Shown: positions 17,190 to 25,680, counted from the first letter of the stretch. The stretch is 30,999 nucleotides of DNA from Candidatus Segatella caccae (GCA_900556395.1 USOQ01000025.1:1-30999), one strand, 5' to 3'. Numbers and translations: made by a program. The notes: generated by a model from the letters alone, not told the origin.

Positions 17190-19118
17190 ATGAAAAAGAA
17201 ATTAGTTTCATTCATGTTGCTTATGGGTAGCGTAATGAGTATGTCGGCGGCTGTCAATGTGAGCCGTATAGAACCAGCCGACTGGTTTGTGGGCATGAAA
17301 GATGCCTCGTTGCAGTTGATGGTGTATGGTAAAGACATCAAGAGTGCAGAGGTAACAGTAGATTATCCTGGTGTGAGCGTGGACAGCATTGCTCGCTTAG
17401 AGTCACCCAACTATCTGTTGGTTTATCTTAATCTGAAGGATGCCAAGGCTGGCGTGATGACTCTTAACTTCAAGCAGGGCAAGCAGAGCAAGAAGGTGAA
17501 GTATCAGTTGAAAGACCGTGAGATGGCAGGCGATAAGCGCATCGGTTTCTCTAATGAGGATGTGCTCTATATGTTGATGCCCGACCGTTTTGCTAATGGT
17601 AATCCTAAGAATGATGCCATCAAGACTATGCGCGATAAGACTTGCGACCGAAATGCTCCCAGTCTGCGTCATGGAGGTGACTTGGAGGGAATCCGCCAAC
17701 ACTTGGATTACTTCAACCAGTTGGGTGTCACTGCTTTGTGGTTTACTCCCGTCTTAGAAAACGATAGTCCAAGCAACGGCAAGCATAGCACCTATCATGG
17801 TTATGCTACTACCGATTATTATAAGGTAGATCCACGCTTCGGTACCAATGCTGAGTATAAGCAGTTGATTGCTGAGGCCCATCAGAAAGGACTGAAGGTG
17901 GTGATGGATATGATCTTCAACCATTGTGGTTTTGAGCATCCTTGGGTGGCAGATATGCCATCGAGAGACTGGTTTAACTGTCCAGAATGGCTTTTGCCAG
18001 AGTATCAGACTCCTGAACATGTAAAGAAGATAGCTACTGTAGATGGAGCAAGATCTGTTAATGATATGTATCGCCAGACCAGCTACAAGTTGACACCTGT
18101 CCTCGACCCATATGCCAGCAAAATAGATATGGCAGAGACTGTTGACGGATGGTTTGTACCATCTATGCCCGACCTCAACCAGCGTAACCCTCATGTTATC
18201 AAGTATCTCATCCAGAACAGTGAATGGTGGATAGAGACCGTAGGGATTGATGGTATTCGTATGGACACCTATCCTTATGCCAATCGTGACGCAATGGCAT
18301 TGTGGATGAAGACCCTCAACAATGAATATCCTAACTTCAATACCGTAGGTGAGACTTGGGTTACTGAGCCTGCCTATACCGCTGCATGGCAGAAAGACAG
18401 CAAGCTCTCAGAAAAGAACAGTTATCTGCCAACCGTCATGGACTTCGCCTTCTTCGACCGTATCAACAGTGCGAAGAACGAGGAGACTGATGACTGGTGG
18501 AACGGAATGAACCGTCTCTATAATGTGTTCTGCTACGATTATCTCTATCCTAACCCAAAGAGCGTGATGGCATTCATTGAGAATCACGATACCGACAGAT
18601 TCCTCGGCGAGGGCAAGGATACCGTGGCATTGAAGCAGGCTTTGGCGCTTTTGCTTACCATCAACCGTACACCGCAGCTCTATTATGGTACAGAAGTGTT
18701 GATGAATGGCACCAAGAGTGTAACCGACGGCAACGTGCGTAAAGACTTCCCTGGTGGATGGGCTGGCGACAAGCATAATGCCTTCACCGAAGAAGGAAGA
18801 ACCCAGGCAGAGAACCAGATGTTCCAGTGGCTCAGCAACTTGCTGCATTGGCGTCAGGGTAACAAGGTGATTACAGAAGGCAAGCAGACTCAGTTCTGTC
18901 CTTATAAGGGTGTATATGTCATCGCTCGTCAGTATAAGGGCAAAACAGTCATGACTATCATCAATGGCAAGAAAGAAGCCAATGAGTTGGATGTGACCCG
19001 CTATGCAGAGATTATCGGTTCGAATGAAAAGGCCACCGATGTAACAAATGGTCGTACTGTTCTTATCAATAAGAACGTGAAGCTTCGTCCACGTCAGGCT
19101 ATGATACTTGAATTTTGA
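17190..19118 (+). CDS. susA: SusA-like neopullulanase/cyclomaltodextrinase (GH13)
   Basis: This periplasmic enzyme breaks imported maltooligosaccharides and cyclodextrins into shorter pieces (known role of SusA). The 642-residue product has a signal peptide (MKKKLVSFMLLMGSVMSMSAA), an N-terminal cyclomaltodextrinase-type domain (NVSRIEPADWFVGMKDASLQ onward, about 22-120) and a GH13 barrel from VLYMLMPDRFANG. Motifs: HGGDLEGI, DMIFNHCG (region I), nucleophile D359 in GIRMDTYPY, acid/base E388 in GETWV, and D467 in ENHDTDR. The MPDLNQRNP motif before the barrel's second half is typical for this subfamily. It is translated 38 nt after pulA, so debranching and chain cleavage are probably made together. 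A possible weak terminator and a mobile-element-like repeat follow downstream. Confidence 0.93.
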   Translation: MKKKLVSFMLLMGSVMSMSAAVNVSRIEPADWFVGMKDASLQLMVYGKDIKSAEVTVDYPGVSVDSIARLESPNYLLVYLNLKDAKAGVMTLNFKQGKQSKKVKYQLKDREMAGDKRIGFSNEDVLYMLMPDRFANGNPKNDAIKTMRDKTCDRNAPSLRHGGDLEGIRQHLDYFNQLGVTALWFTPVLENDSPSNGKHSTYHGYATTDYYKVDPRFGTNAEYKQLIAEAHQKGLKVVMDMIFNHCGFEHPWVADMPSRDWFNCPEWLLPEYQTPEHVKKIATVDGARSVNDMYRQTSYKLTPVLDPYASKIDMAETVDGWFVPSMPDLNQRNPHVIKYLIQNSEWWIETVGIDGIRMDTYPYANRDAMALWMKTLNNEYPNFNTVGETWVTEPAYTAAWQKDSKLSEKNSYLPTVMDFAFFDRINSAKNEETDDWWNGMNRLYNVFCYDYLYPNPKSVMAFIENHDTDRFLGEGKDTVALKQALALLLTINRTPQLYYGTEVLMNGTKSVTDGNVRKDFPGGWAGDKHNAFTEEGRTQAENQMFQWLSNLLHWRQGNKVITEGKQTQFCPYKGVYVIARQYKGKTVMTIINGKKEANELDVTRYAEIIGSNEKATDVTNGRTVLINKNVKLRPRQAMILEF

Positions 19119-19121
19119 TAA

Positions 19122-19295
19122 ATTGAACTTTCGCAGGTGTTAGAAGTTATAGATATCAGAATAATGCAATAGGCTTCATTGACTGTCGAAGCCGCTTCCA
19201 TATTTCGAGGCTTTTTTATTGTCAAGTTTATGCTTTGGTAAAAAGTTTTTATAGGGGGCTGAGTAGTTACCTTCTAAACCCTGCGAAAGTTCAAT
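19122..19295. mobile_element. Candidate MITE with 28-bp terminal inverted repeats
   Basis: ATTGAACTTTCGCAGG at 19122-19137 is exactly inverted at 19280-19295. The similarity continues inward (TTAGAAG and TA matches), giving 28-bp imperfect ends (25 of 28 matching) at 19122-19149 and 19268-19295. The 174-bp interval has no coding capacity. This is the shape of a non-autonomous insertion element. I see no convincing target-site duplication, so a large regulatory stem-loop remains possible. Confidence 0.55.
19189..19217 (+). terminator. Possible terminator after susA
   Basis: AAGCC (19189-19193) pairs with GGCTT (19209-19213), followed by further T residues to 19217. A competing hairpin GGCTTC (19172-19177) / GAAGCC (19188-19193) uses the same left arm. 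The short 5-bp stem makes this a weak call. Confidence 0.4.
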
Positions 19296-19310
19296 AATTA
19301 TTTAAGATTG

Positions 19311-19342
19311 TTTGTTTCTTATTATAGTTTTTATTAACTTTG
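19311..19342 (+). promoter_or_regulatory. Promoter for the DUF5020-susR pair
   Basis: TTTG at 19311-19314 and TAACTTTG at 19335-19342 are spaced by 20 nt and fit the Bacteroidetes consensus exactly. The -33 box lies in the left arm of a 22-bp inverted repeat and the -7 box in its loop. The LacI half-site TGCAAACG overlaps the -7 box and continues to 19348. Confidence 0.82.
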
Positions 19343-19401
19343 CAAACGGTAAGAAAGCAAGAGGCTTTCACGTACATATTAAAAACTATAATAAGAAACA
19401 A
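19312..19401. repeat. 22-bp perfect inverted repeat flanking a promoter
   Basis: The arms are 19312-19333 (begins TTGTTTCTTATTATAG) and 19380-19401 (ends AATAAGAAACAA), separated by 46 bp. The right arm ends on the A of the start codon at 19401. The interior holds the -7 box and a small hairpin GAAAGC-AAGAG-GCTTTC at 19353-19369. It may be an invertible promoter or, in read-through RNA, a hairpin that masks the start codon. Confidence 0.75.
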
Positions 19402-20165
19402 TGATTTTAAAACAACTCCGACAGTTGCGATTAGTTGTGGCTTTGCTGATTCTTTGGGCTTGCAGCTCAGTGGCAAAGGCACAGACCAACGCTCAGATTT
19501 TGTATGATTTCGGTTCCGACCGTAAGTTTGTCACCCTTACCCTTGAAATGTTCAAGCAGGACAAGTGGGGTAGTACTTATTTCTTCGTAGACCACGACTT
19601 CAACTACGACAAAATGGTCGTGGGCGAGAAGAATATTGCTCAAGGAGGAACCTATACGGAAATTTCGCGTGCACTCAATTTCTGGCAGGAGTCTCCACTG
19701 AAAAACTGGAGCCTTCATGTGGAATATAATGGTGGTATAACTAAAAACTATCCCATCAACAATGCGTGGCTCTTTGGTGTGGAATACCTCTTACATGACA
19801 AAACATACAAAAATACATTGACTTTAGAGGCTCTTTACAAGACCATTCGTCAGACAGATCAGAATGTGCCAATGCAGTTTACAGCTGTATGGACTTGTAA
19901 TGATATTTTCGGTGTCAAGGGCTTGAAATTTGATGGCTTTGCCGATTTTTGGTGGGAGACTCATGCTGTCGACTATCAAGAGGATGGCTCTGCCTCTACT
20001 AAGCATACGGTCTTCATCACCGAACCTCAGCTGTGGTATAATGTCGGTCAGCACTTTGGCTGCGAGAACCTCAGTGTGGGTGGCGAGGTAGAGTTGAGCA
20101 ACAACTTCGGTTCTACTGGTGGCTTCAAGTGTCGTCCCTGCTTAGGTGTGAAGTGGGATTTTTAG
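19401..20165 (+). CDS. DUF5020-family (Tsx-like) outer-membrane protein
   Basis: The 254-residue product has an N-terminal signal sequence (LRLVVALLILWACSSVAKAQ). The mature part alternates hydrophobic and polar residues and is rich in aromatics (YFFVDHDFNYDKM, WSLHVEYNGGI, FADFWWETHAVDY, PQLWYNVGQ). It ends in CLGVKWDF, as expected for a small outer-membrane beta-barrel with terminal Phe. I recognise it as DUF5020, a family related to nucleoside-specific Tsx channels; its substrate in this locus is not known. It could be a passive pore for small sugars. The Cys in WACSS could suggest a lipobox, but a cut after KAQ is more likely. The susR-like gene follows after 28 nt and should share its promoter, which is flanked by long inverted repeats. 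Confidence 0.78.
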   Translation: MILKQLRQLRLVVALLILWACSSVAKAQTNAQILYDFGSDRKFVTLTLEMFKQDKWGSTYFFVDHDFNYDKMVVGEKNIAQGGTYTEISRALNFWQESPLKNWSLHVEYNGGITKNYPINNAWLFGVEYLLHDKTYKNTLTLEALYKTIRQTDQNVPMQFTAVWTCNDIFGVKGLKFDGFADFWWETHAVDYQEDGSASTKHTVFITEPQLWYNVGQHFGCENLSVGGEVELSNNFGSTGGFKCRPCLGVKWDF

Positions 20166-20193
20166 TAAGTTGTAATAATAATAATCTGTTGTC

Positions 20194-21822
20194 ATGAATA
20201 GAGTCTATTGTTTATTGGTTTGTCTGTTTTGTGCTTGTCAGGTTTCTTTATGCAAGGAACTCGATGAGAAAGTTCTTTTTGAGGAACTTGATCAACTGCT
20301 TGCACAGCAGCAAGAACTGACCCAAGAGAAAGAGCGCAAGATAAAGATCATCAAGGAGGGATTATCTGTACCTTCTATCACCTTGGAGCAGGAATATGCC
20401 ATCAACAATAGACTCTATGATGAATACCTGGCTTTCAAGTACGATTCTGCATACAAGTATGTGAATCGGAACTTTATCATTGCCAAGCAGTTGAACAATA
20501 AGAAACTGTATACCGAGAGTACCTTCAATTTGGTACATATACTTTCTGTGGCTGGACTTTTTGATCATGCCTACGTGCTGATAGACAGCATCGACGTTCG
20601 AGAGTTGAGTGGACAGGACTTGCAGGATTATTATCAGACCTACAGCGATCTGGTGTTGTTCAGTACAGAGTTTTCGGTGGGAACAGATTTCTATTCGGAC
20701 AACTTGAGTAAGATATTGTTCTATCGTAAAAAACTCCGTGAGTATATCCTTGATAAGAACTCTTTGTCGGCAGTATGCAATCAAGCTGACCTTCTGGCAT
20801 GGAATGGAGAAGACCGAAAGGCACTGACGGTATTGCAGAAATACGTAGAAAAACATCCCGATCTTGATGGGCGTGCCTATAGTATCATATACAGTACAAT
20901 GGCGTTTTTTTATTCTAAGGTGGGCGATCGGCAGATGCGTAAGAAGTGCCTTCTGTTGAGTGCTATCAGTGATGTGAAATGCTGTATTCGTGAGAATACC
21001 TCGATTCGTGAGTTGGCTTCTGTCCTTTTTGATGAAGGAGAGTTTGACAGAGCCTATAAGTATCTGAATGCTTCGGTACAGGATGCCAACTTCTATGGCA
21101 CTCGACTCCGCAATGCGCAGGTGGCACAATTTGTTCCAAAAATTATCGAGAAATATTATCAAACCAATAATTATTATCGCAGGTTTCTTCTTTTTTCTAT
21201 TGTTGTCATCACCAGCGTGGCAATTCTCTTGGTTGTGGCTTTGATATTCATGCGCCGTTACCTCTGTCGTTATCGCGACGAGAAAGAAAAGGTAGAACTT
21301 GCCAATGAAAAACTCAATAATTATTTGGGGCAGCTGGAGAAAACCAATGTTTTGCTGAAGCAACATGGAGCCATCAAAGAACAGTATATTGGTCGTTTCA
21401 TGGAACTTGTTTCTGTGGTTATCGTGAGAGGTGAAGAACAGCGTAAGCTTGCCAACCGACTGGCGCGTGAGCATAAGTTGGAGGAACTCTTCGCTTTGTT
21501 GAAGAGTAGTGACTTTGTTTCAGAGAATAATAAACTCTTTAATACCAATTTCGATGAAGCCTTTCTGAATATTTACCCCGACTTTGTGGAGAAGGTGAAT
21601 GTGATGTTGCTGCCCGAGTATCAGTATCCTGTAGATAGAAGGTCTTTGAATACGGAGTTGCGAATCTTGGCTATCATTCGTTTGGGTATTCAAGACAATC
21701 AAAAGATAGCCAGCATTCTCCAGTCAAGCATTACGACCATCTATACGTATCGGAGCAAGTTGAAGGGGCGCTCTATATATAAGAATGATTTCGAGAAAAG
21801 GGTGATGGAGATAGGTGCGTAA
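20194..21822 (+). CDS. susR: SusR-like membrane-spanning transcriptional regulator (DUF6377)
   Basis: This is a 542-residue one-component regulator of the type that switches on sus genes when maltose or longer maltooligosaccharides are present (known for SusR of B. thetaiotaomicron). The signal peptide MNRVYCLLVCLFCACQVSLC exports a helical, TPR-like sensor domain (about 25-325, EQEYAINNRLYDEYLAFKYD region at about 65-85). One transmembrane helix follows (about 331-350, FLLFSIVVITSVAILLVVAL). Then come a coiled coil (about 358-395, EKEKVELANEKLNNYLGQLE) and a C-terminal LuxR-type helix-turn-helix (about 485-535, LRILAIIRLGIQDNQKIASI, SSITTIYTYRSKLKGRS). There is no kinase or receiver domain. 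The architecture is typical of DUF6377 proteins. Assignment as the locus SusR rests on length, layout and neighbourhood. Two further glycosidase genes with a separate promoter follow. Confidence 0.82.
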   Translation: MNRVYCLLVCLFCACQVSLCKELDEKVLFEELDQLLAQQQELTQEKERKIKIIKEGLSVPSITLEQEYAINNRLYDEYLAFKYDSAYKYVNRNFIIAKQLNNKKLYTESTFNLVHILSVAGLFDHAYVLIDSIDVRELSGQDLQDYYQTYSDLVLFSTEFSVGTDFYSDNLSKILFYRKKLREYILDKNSLSAVCNQADLLAWNGEDRKALTVLQKYVEKHPDLDGRAYSIIYSTMAFFYSKVGDRQMRKKCLLLSAISDVKCCIRENTSIRELASVLFDEGEFDRAYKYLNASVQDANFYGTRLRNAQVAQFVPKIIEKYYQTNNYYRRFLLFSIVVITSVAILLVVALIFMRRYLCRYRDEKEKVELANEKLNNYLGQLEKTNVLLKQHGAIKEQYIGRFMELVSVVIVRGEEQRKLANRLAREHKLEELFALLKSSDFVSENNKLFNTNFDEAFLNIYPDFVEKVNVMLLPEYQYPVDRRSLNTELRILAIIRLGIQDNQKIASILQSSITTIYTYRSKLKGRSIYKNDFEKRVMEIGA

Positions 21823-21954
21823 CCCATCTTTCATGGAAAACATGCAGAAAAAGGTTTTGTGGATATTTAGATATTCATATAGATGTGTTTTTGTTAACTT
21901 ATTGAATATAAGGATTGTAACGTTTTTATAGCTTTAGATTTTTGTTTGTACCTA

Positions 21955-21985
21955 TTGATTGCGAAGAAAAAAGTATCTATCTTTG
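21955..21985 (+). promoter_or_regulatory. Promoter for the second GH97-GH13 operon
   Basis: TTG at 21955-21957 and TATCTTTG at 21978-21985 are separated by 20 nt. The -7 box matches TAnnTTTG fully. The expected start is near 21992, giving a short leader to the ATG at 22017. Confidence 0.78.
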
Positions 21986-22016
21986 CCGTTGTGTATAAAC
22001 CTAATCAAATTAAGCA

Positions 22017-23987
22017 ATGAACAATCGTTATATTCTCTTACTATTAACTATGATGCTTTGCGGATTTACCCATGCCGCAAAGGTTTTGACCCAATCTCCT
22101 GATGGCGGTTTGGCTGTTACTTTCCAAATTAACAAAGGTATACCTTATTATAAGGTGTCTTGGCAGAAAGAGGAGGTCTTGTCGCTTTCTCGAATGGGTT
22201 ATGTCTTGGCCGATGGTGCTTTGGACGAAGATTTTAAGGTAGTGGGTGTAAAAAGAAACTCGCATGATGCGAAGTGGCACGAACTGTATGGTGAGGAAGA
22301 CTCTGTTCGCAGTCACTATAACGAAACCACCATCATGCTTCAGCAAACCCGTGGACTGAAACGAAAGTTGAATATCGTTTTTAGAGTTTTCAACGATGGT
22401 ATAGGATTCCGTTATGTTATTCCTCAGCAGTCTGGACTTCATAAAATAGCCATCAGCGAAGAGCAAACCCAGTTTAATCTTTCTCACGATGCTCCTGCAT
22501 GGTCTATTTCGCTCAATCATATAGAATATTATGAAGGCAAGTATGAGAAATCGCTGATAAGTCAGAAGGATACCGTCTGCACGCCACTTACCATAGAGTA
22601 TTCTCCTCGTTTATATATGGCTATACATGAAGCCGCCCTTGAGGATTATGCCACATTGAATCTCACTCCAAGAGGAAATCATTTGGTTGCAGCTCTTACC
22701 CCATGGAGTGATGGTATGAAGGTGTATGGCGAGAATCGTCTACAGTCGCCTTGGCGCACTATTATCTTCTCTCCCACAGCAGCGGGATTGATTACCAATC
22801 GCGTGATGCTCAACCTGAACGAACCTTGTAAAATAGAAGATACCTCCTGGATAGAGCCTGGACGATATATCGGAATATGGTGGAGTATCCATCAGAAAAA
22901 GAATACCTGGGAGATGGGTCCACATCATGGCGCCACCACAGAGAATGTGAAGCGATATATAGATTTTGCCGCCAAACATGGATTCTCTGGTGTTCTCTCA
23001 GAAGGATGGAATCCAGGTTGGGGAAAAGGCGAGAAGGTAACCTATCTGAAGGCTTACCCCGACTTTGACATAGAAGAAGTAAACCGTTATGCCCAGCAGA
23101 AGGGTGTGAGATGGATAGGACATATGGAGTCATGGGGACAAGGCAAGTTGATAGAAAAAGAGATGGAACAAGCCTTCGCCTGGTATCACAGTATGGGTGT
23201 TAATGCCGTAAAGACTGGTTATGTAGGCAGGTTGATGGACGGAGTAGAGAAGCCCAGTTCTCAATATGGCATACGTCATTATCGCAAGGTAATAGAATGT
23301 GCAGCCAAGCATCAGATCATGATAGATAATCATGAGCCAGCTATGCCTACGGGTATTTGCAGAACCTATCCCAACCTGATGACGCAAGAAGGAGTGCGTG
23401 GACAGGAGTATAATGCTTGGGACGTGAAAGGTGGTAATTTGCCAGAACATACGGTAACGATACCATTCACTCGTTGTTTGGCAGGTCCTATCGACTTCAC
23501 ACCAGCCATATTCAATTTCAAGGAAGTGGTGAAGGGGACTCGTCCACATTCCACTTTGGCCAAGCAGTTGGCAGAATTTGTGGTGCTCTATAGCCCACTT
23601 CAGATGGCTGCCGATGCCATAGAGAACTACGAGGGTCAGCCTGCCCTTACCTTTATAGAAAGTTGTCCTACCACATGGAGCAAAACGATAATACCCCATG
23701 GCGAGATAGGTCAGTATATCACCGTTTGTCGTAAGGAGCGTGGAGGTAATCGTTGGTTTGTAGGCTCTATGACCAATGCCGACAGTCGCACTCTCGATGT
23801 AAAGCTCGATTTCTTGGACAAGGGAAAGGTATATCGAGCCGTCATCTATGAAGATGGTGCAGATGCTGACTTTGAAACCAATCCTTATCCCATGCATATC
23901 CGCCAGATAGAAGTGAAAGCCGATGATACCTTGCATCTGAAGCTTGCTCGAAGTGGTGGTGCTGCTATTCGTATAGAGGAGATATAA
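22017..23987 (+). CDS. Second SusB-like GH97 inverting glucosidase
   Basis: A 656-residue exported glycoside hydrolase, paralogous to the GH97 at 12793 but clearly diverged and about 55 residues shorter. The signal peptide is MNNRYILLLLTMMLCGFTHA; the MLC-G context is a poor lipobox, so periplasmic export is more likely than lipidation. Family motifs: SHYNETTIML, NEPCKIEDTSWIEPGRYIGI, GVLSEGWNPGWG, NAVKTGYVG. All four key glutamates of the SusB-type inverting subgroup are kept: E371 (HMES), E440 (NHEPAMPTG), E458 (TQEG) and E464 (GQEYN), with spacings 69, 18 and 6. One insertion present near residue 330 of the first paralogue is absent. The GH13 amylase gene follows within a few bases, so the two are translated as a pair. 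Confidence 0.92.
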   Translation: MNNRYILLLLTMMLCGFTHAAKVLTQSPDGGLAVTFQINKGIPYYKVSWQKEEVLSLSRMGYVLADGALDEDFKVVGVKRNSHDAKWHELYGEEDSVRSHYNETTIMLQQTRGLKRKLNIVFRVFNDGIGFRYVIPQQSGLHKIAISEEQTQFNLSHDAPAWSISLNHIEYYEGKYEKSLISQKDTVCTPLTIEYSPRLYMAIHEAALEDYATLNLTPRGNHLVAALTPWSDGMKVYGENRLQSPWRTIIFSPTAAGLITNRVMLNLNEPCKIEDTSWIEPGRYIGIWWSIHQKKNTWEMGPHHGATTENVKRYIDFAAKHGFSGVLSEGWNPGWGKGEKVTYLKAYPDFDIEEVNRYAQQKGVRWIGHMESWGQGKLIEKEMEQAFAWYHSMGVNAVKTGYVGRLMDGVEKPSSQYGIRHYRKVIECAAKHQIMIDNHEPAMPTGICRTYPNLMTQEGVRGQEYNAWDVKGGNLPEHTVTIPFTRCLAGPIDFTPAIFNFKEVVKGTRPHSTLAKQLAEFVVLYSPLQMAADAIENYEGQPALTFIESCPTTWSKTIIPHGEIGQYITVCRKERGGNRWFVGSMTNADSRTLDVKLDFLDKGKVYRAVIYEDGADADFETNPYPMHIRQIEVKADDTLHLKLARSGGAAIRIEEI

Positions 23988-23995
23988 AAGTGCTA

Positions 23996-25606
23996 ATGAC
24001 AAAATGGCTCCTTATTGTAGCTGTGTTGCTGCTCCCCTTTGGGGGCAGCAACATGTTGAAGGCCAGCGGAGTGACCAATGTCTTAGGAGCTACAGCCGCT
24101 GGCACAGATTATGTGTCTGTTATCAATGCCAAGACTTATGGCTCTGGGCATCAAGTGATTTATGAGATGAATGTTGGTTCATTCTCGGCCGAAGGAACAT
24201 TTGTGGCAGCTCAGCAAAAACTCAGCCAGCTCAAAATGGTAGGCATTGACATCATTTGGCTCATGCCTGTTTATCCTCGTGATGGTGGATTGAATAGTCC
24301 TTATGCTGCAGTAGATTTCAAGCAAGTGAATCCTTCTTATGGAACCATTGCCGACTTCAAGAACTTTGTTGCTGCAGCCCATCGTTTGGGAATGAAAGTA
24401 TGGCTCGACTGGGTGCCAAACCACACAGCCACCATTGCCACATGGGTAAAAACTCATCCAGAGTATTACAAGAAGAGTAATGGAGTAATGGTTCATCCTA
24501 ACAATTATGGTGATGTTTATCAGCTTGATTACACTAACCCAGCTCTTGTTGAGGCTATGAACGATTGCTTGAAGTTCTGGATAGACCAGGTGGATATCGA
24601 TGGTTATCGTTGCGACTATATCAGCAGTCCTGAAATTCCTGCAAGTTATTGGACAAGCACCATTCCGATGCTCAAGAGCTATAAGGCCGGCAAGGAAATC
24701 GTGATGCTTGGAGAATCCGATTTTACTGATAAGAACAACGAAAGACTCAAGACCGTGGGATTCGACTACGACTACGCCTGGGGATTTCAAACCAAACTTG
24801 CAGGCTATGGTGCCAATAACACTTATGCAAATCCGCTGAAGATATATGCCCAAAACTTGATAAAAGATTCTAAGACGATGAATGTGTCGCGTATGGTTTA
24901 TCTTACCAATCACGACCAGAACTGGAACGAGAAGGCTAAGACTTTGTCAGCGAAGTATGGCAACAACCGTTATCTGTTGACCGTTTATGTATCTACGATA
25001 TGGGGAATGCCCCTCGTATACAATGGACAAGAGATAGGTGGAGACCAGGCTTTAAGCTATTTTACAGATACTAAAATCGATTGGTCGGCAGTGGATTACA
25101 AAATGTATAACACCATTCGCACCCTCTCTGCCATCAAGCATACCCAACAGGCGTTATTCGACTCATCAGTACCTGCGGAAAATGCAGATGTCAGTTTCCT
25201 CACCACCAATGACAATCAGGTTCTTGCTTATAAGCGAGTGGCTGGCAACAGCGAGGTGCTGGTAGTACTCAATACGGCTGCTACTGCCAAGAAAGTTTCA
25301 CTCTCTGACATTCAAGGCGAATATAGCCTCTGGTTGGATAGTGAAACAATAGAGAAAGGTGTGAGCCGTCATAACGAAACTTTCACTGGAACTTTTAGCA
25401 AGACAATTCCTGCCAAGGGATACTTGGTATATGTCAAGGGAAGTTATTCTGAGGAAGAGATATCTTCAGGCATCGACCCTGTGCATGCAGATTCAAGAGT
25501 GAATAATGATACGCATTATTACAATCTGAATGGGATGGTGGTAGATCGTTTTTCGGATAGTGGCATCCTGATACATCATGGAAAAAAATATATAGCAAAA
25601 AAATAA
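23996..25606 (+). CDS. Exported GH13 alpha-amylase with T9SS-like C-terminal tail
   Basis: An endo-acting alpha-amylase-type enzyme of 536 residues. I choose the ATG at 23996; a GTG at 23990 would add two residues. The signal peptide is MTKWLLIVAVLLLPFGG...LKASG, with no lipobox Cys. The compact GH13 barrel has WLDWVPNHT (region I), nucleophile D207 in GYRCDYIS, acid/base E240 in LGESDF and D307 in TNHDQNW. A small C-terminal sandwich follows (AYKRVAGNSEVLVVLNTA). The last ~35 residues (YYNLNGMVVDRFSDSGILIH, then HGKKYIAKK) resemble the short tails of many Prevotella secreted proteins and T9SS type A sorting domains (YxLxGxxV...GIxIxxGKK). It follows the GH97 by 8 nt. It may supply the surface amylase activity that SusG gives in Bacteroides, since no SusG gene is seen here. 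Confidence 0.9.
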   Translation: MTKWLLIVAVLLLPFGGSNMLKASGVTNVLGATAAGTDYVSVINAKTYGSGHQVIYEMNVGSFSAEGTFVAAQQKLSQLKMVGIDIIWLMPVYPRDGGLNSPYAAVDFKQVNPSYGTIADFKNFVAAAHRLGMKVWLDWVPNHTATIATWVKTHPEYYKKSNGVMVHPNNYGDVYQLDYTNPALVEAMNDCLKFWIDQVDIDGYRCDYISSPEIPASYWTSTIPMLKSYKAGKEIVMLGESDFTDKNNERLKTVGFDYDYAWGFQTKLAGYGANNTYANPLKIYAQNLIKDSKTMNVSRMVYLTNHDQNWNEKAKTLSAKYGNNRYLLTVYVSTIWGMPLVYNGQEIGGDQALSYFTDTKIDWSAVDYKMYNTIRTLSAIKHTQQALFDSSVPAENADVSFLTTNDNQVLAYKRVAGNSEVLVVLNTAATAKKVSLSDIQGEYSLWLDSETIEKGVSRHNETFTGTFSKTIPAKGYLVYVKGSYSEEEISSGIDPVHADSRVNNDTHYYNLNGMVVDRFSDSGILIHHGKKYIAKK

Positions 25607-25650
25607 ATAGTTTAATTTTTAGTTAACATTTGTATGTGAAAACTAATAGA

Positions 25651-25680
25651 ATGCACGGCTGTTGTGAAACAGTCGTGCAT
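25651..25680 (+). terminator. Hairpin terminator after the GH97-GH13 operon
   Basis: A 13-bp stem with one G-T pair (ATGCACGGCTGTT at 25651-25663, AACAGTCGTGCAT at 25668-25680) and a 4-nt loop lies 45 nt after the amylase stop. The following bases (TTACTTTTAA) are T-rich but not a pure run. Confidence 0.75.

Noticed and set aside
19172..19217. Antiterminator/terminator switch after susA
   Set aside because: Two short hairpins do compete for 19188-19193, but the stems are only 5-6 bp and no ligand-binding fold is visible; kept only as a weak terminator.
20362..21474. Long minus-strand open frame (370 codons) opposite the susR-like gene
   Set aside because: It is antisense to a gene with clear domains, has no recognisable motif, and its composition follows the complementary codons of the real gene.
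23130..24002. Minus-strand open frame (290 codons) opposite the second GH97
   Set aside because: Overlaps catalytic motifs of GH97 on the plus strand; only a by-product of codon use.
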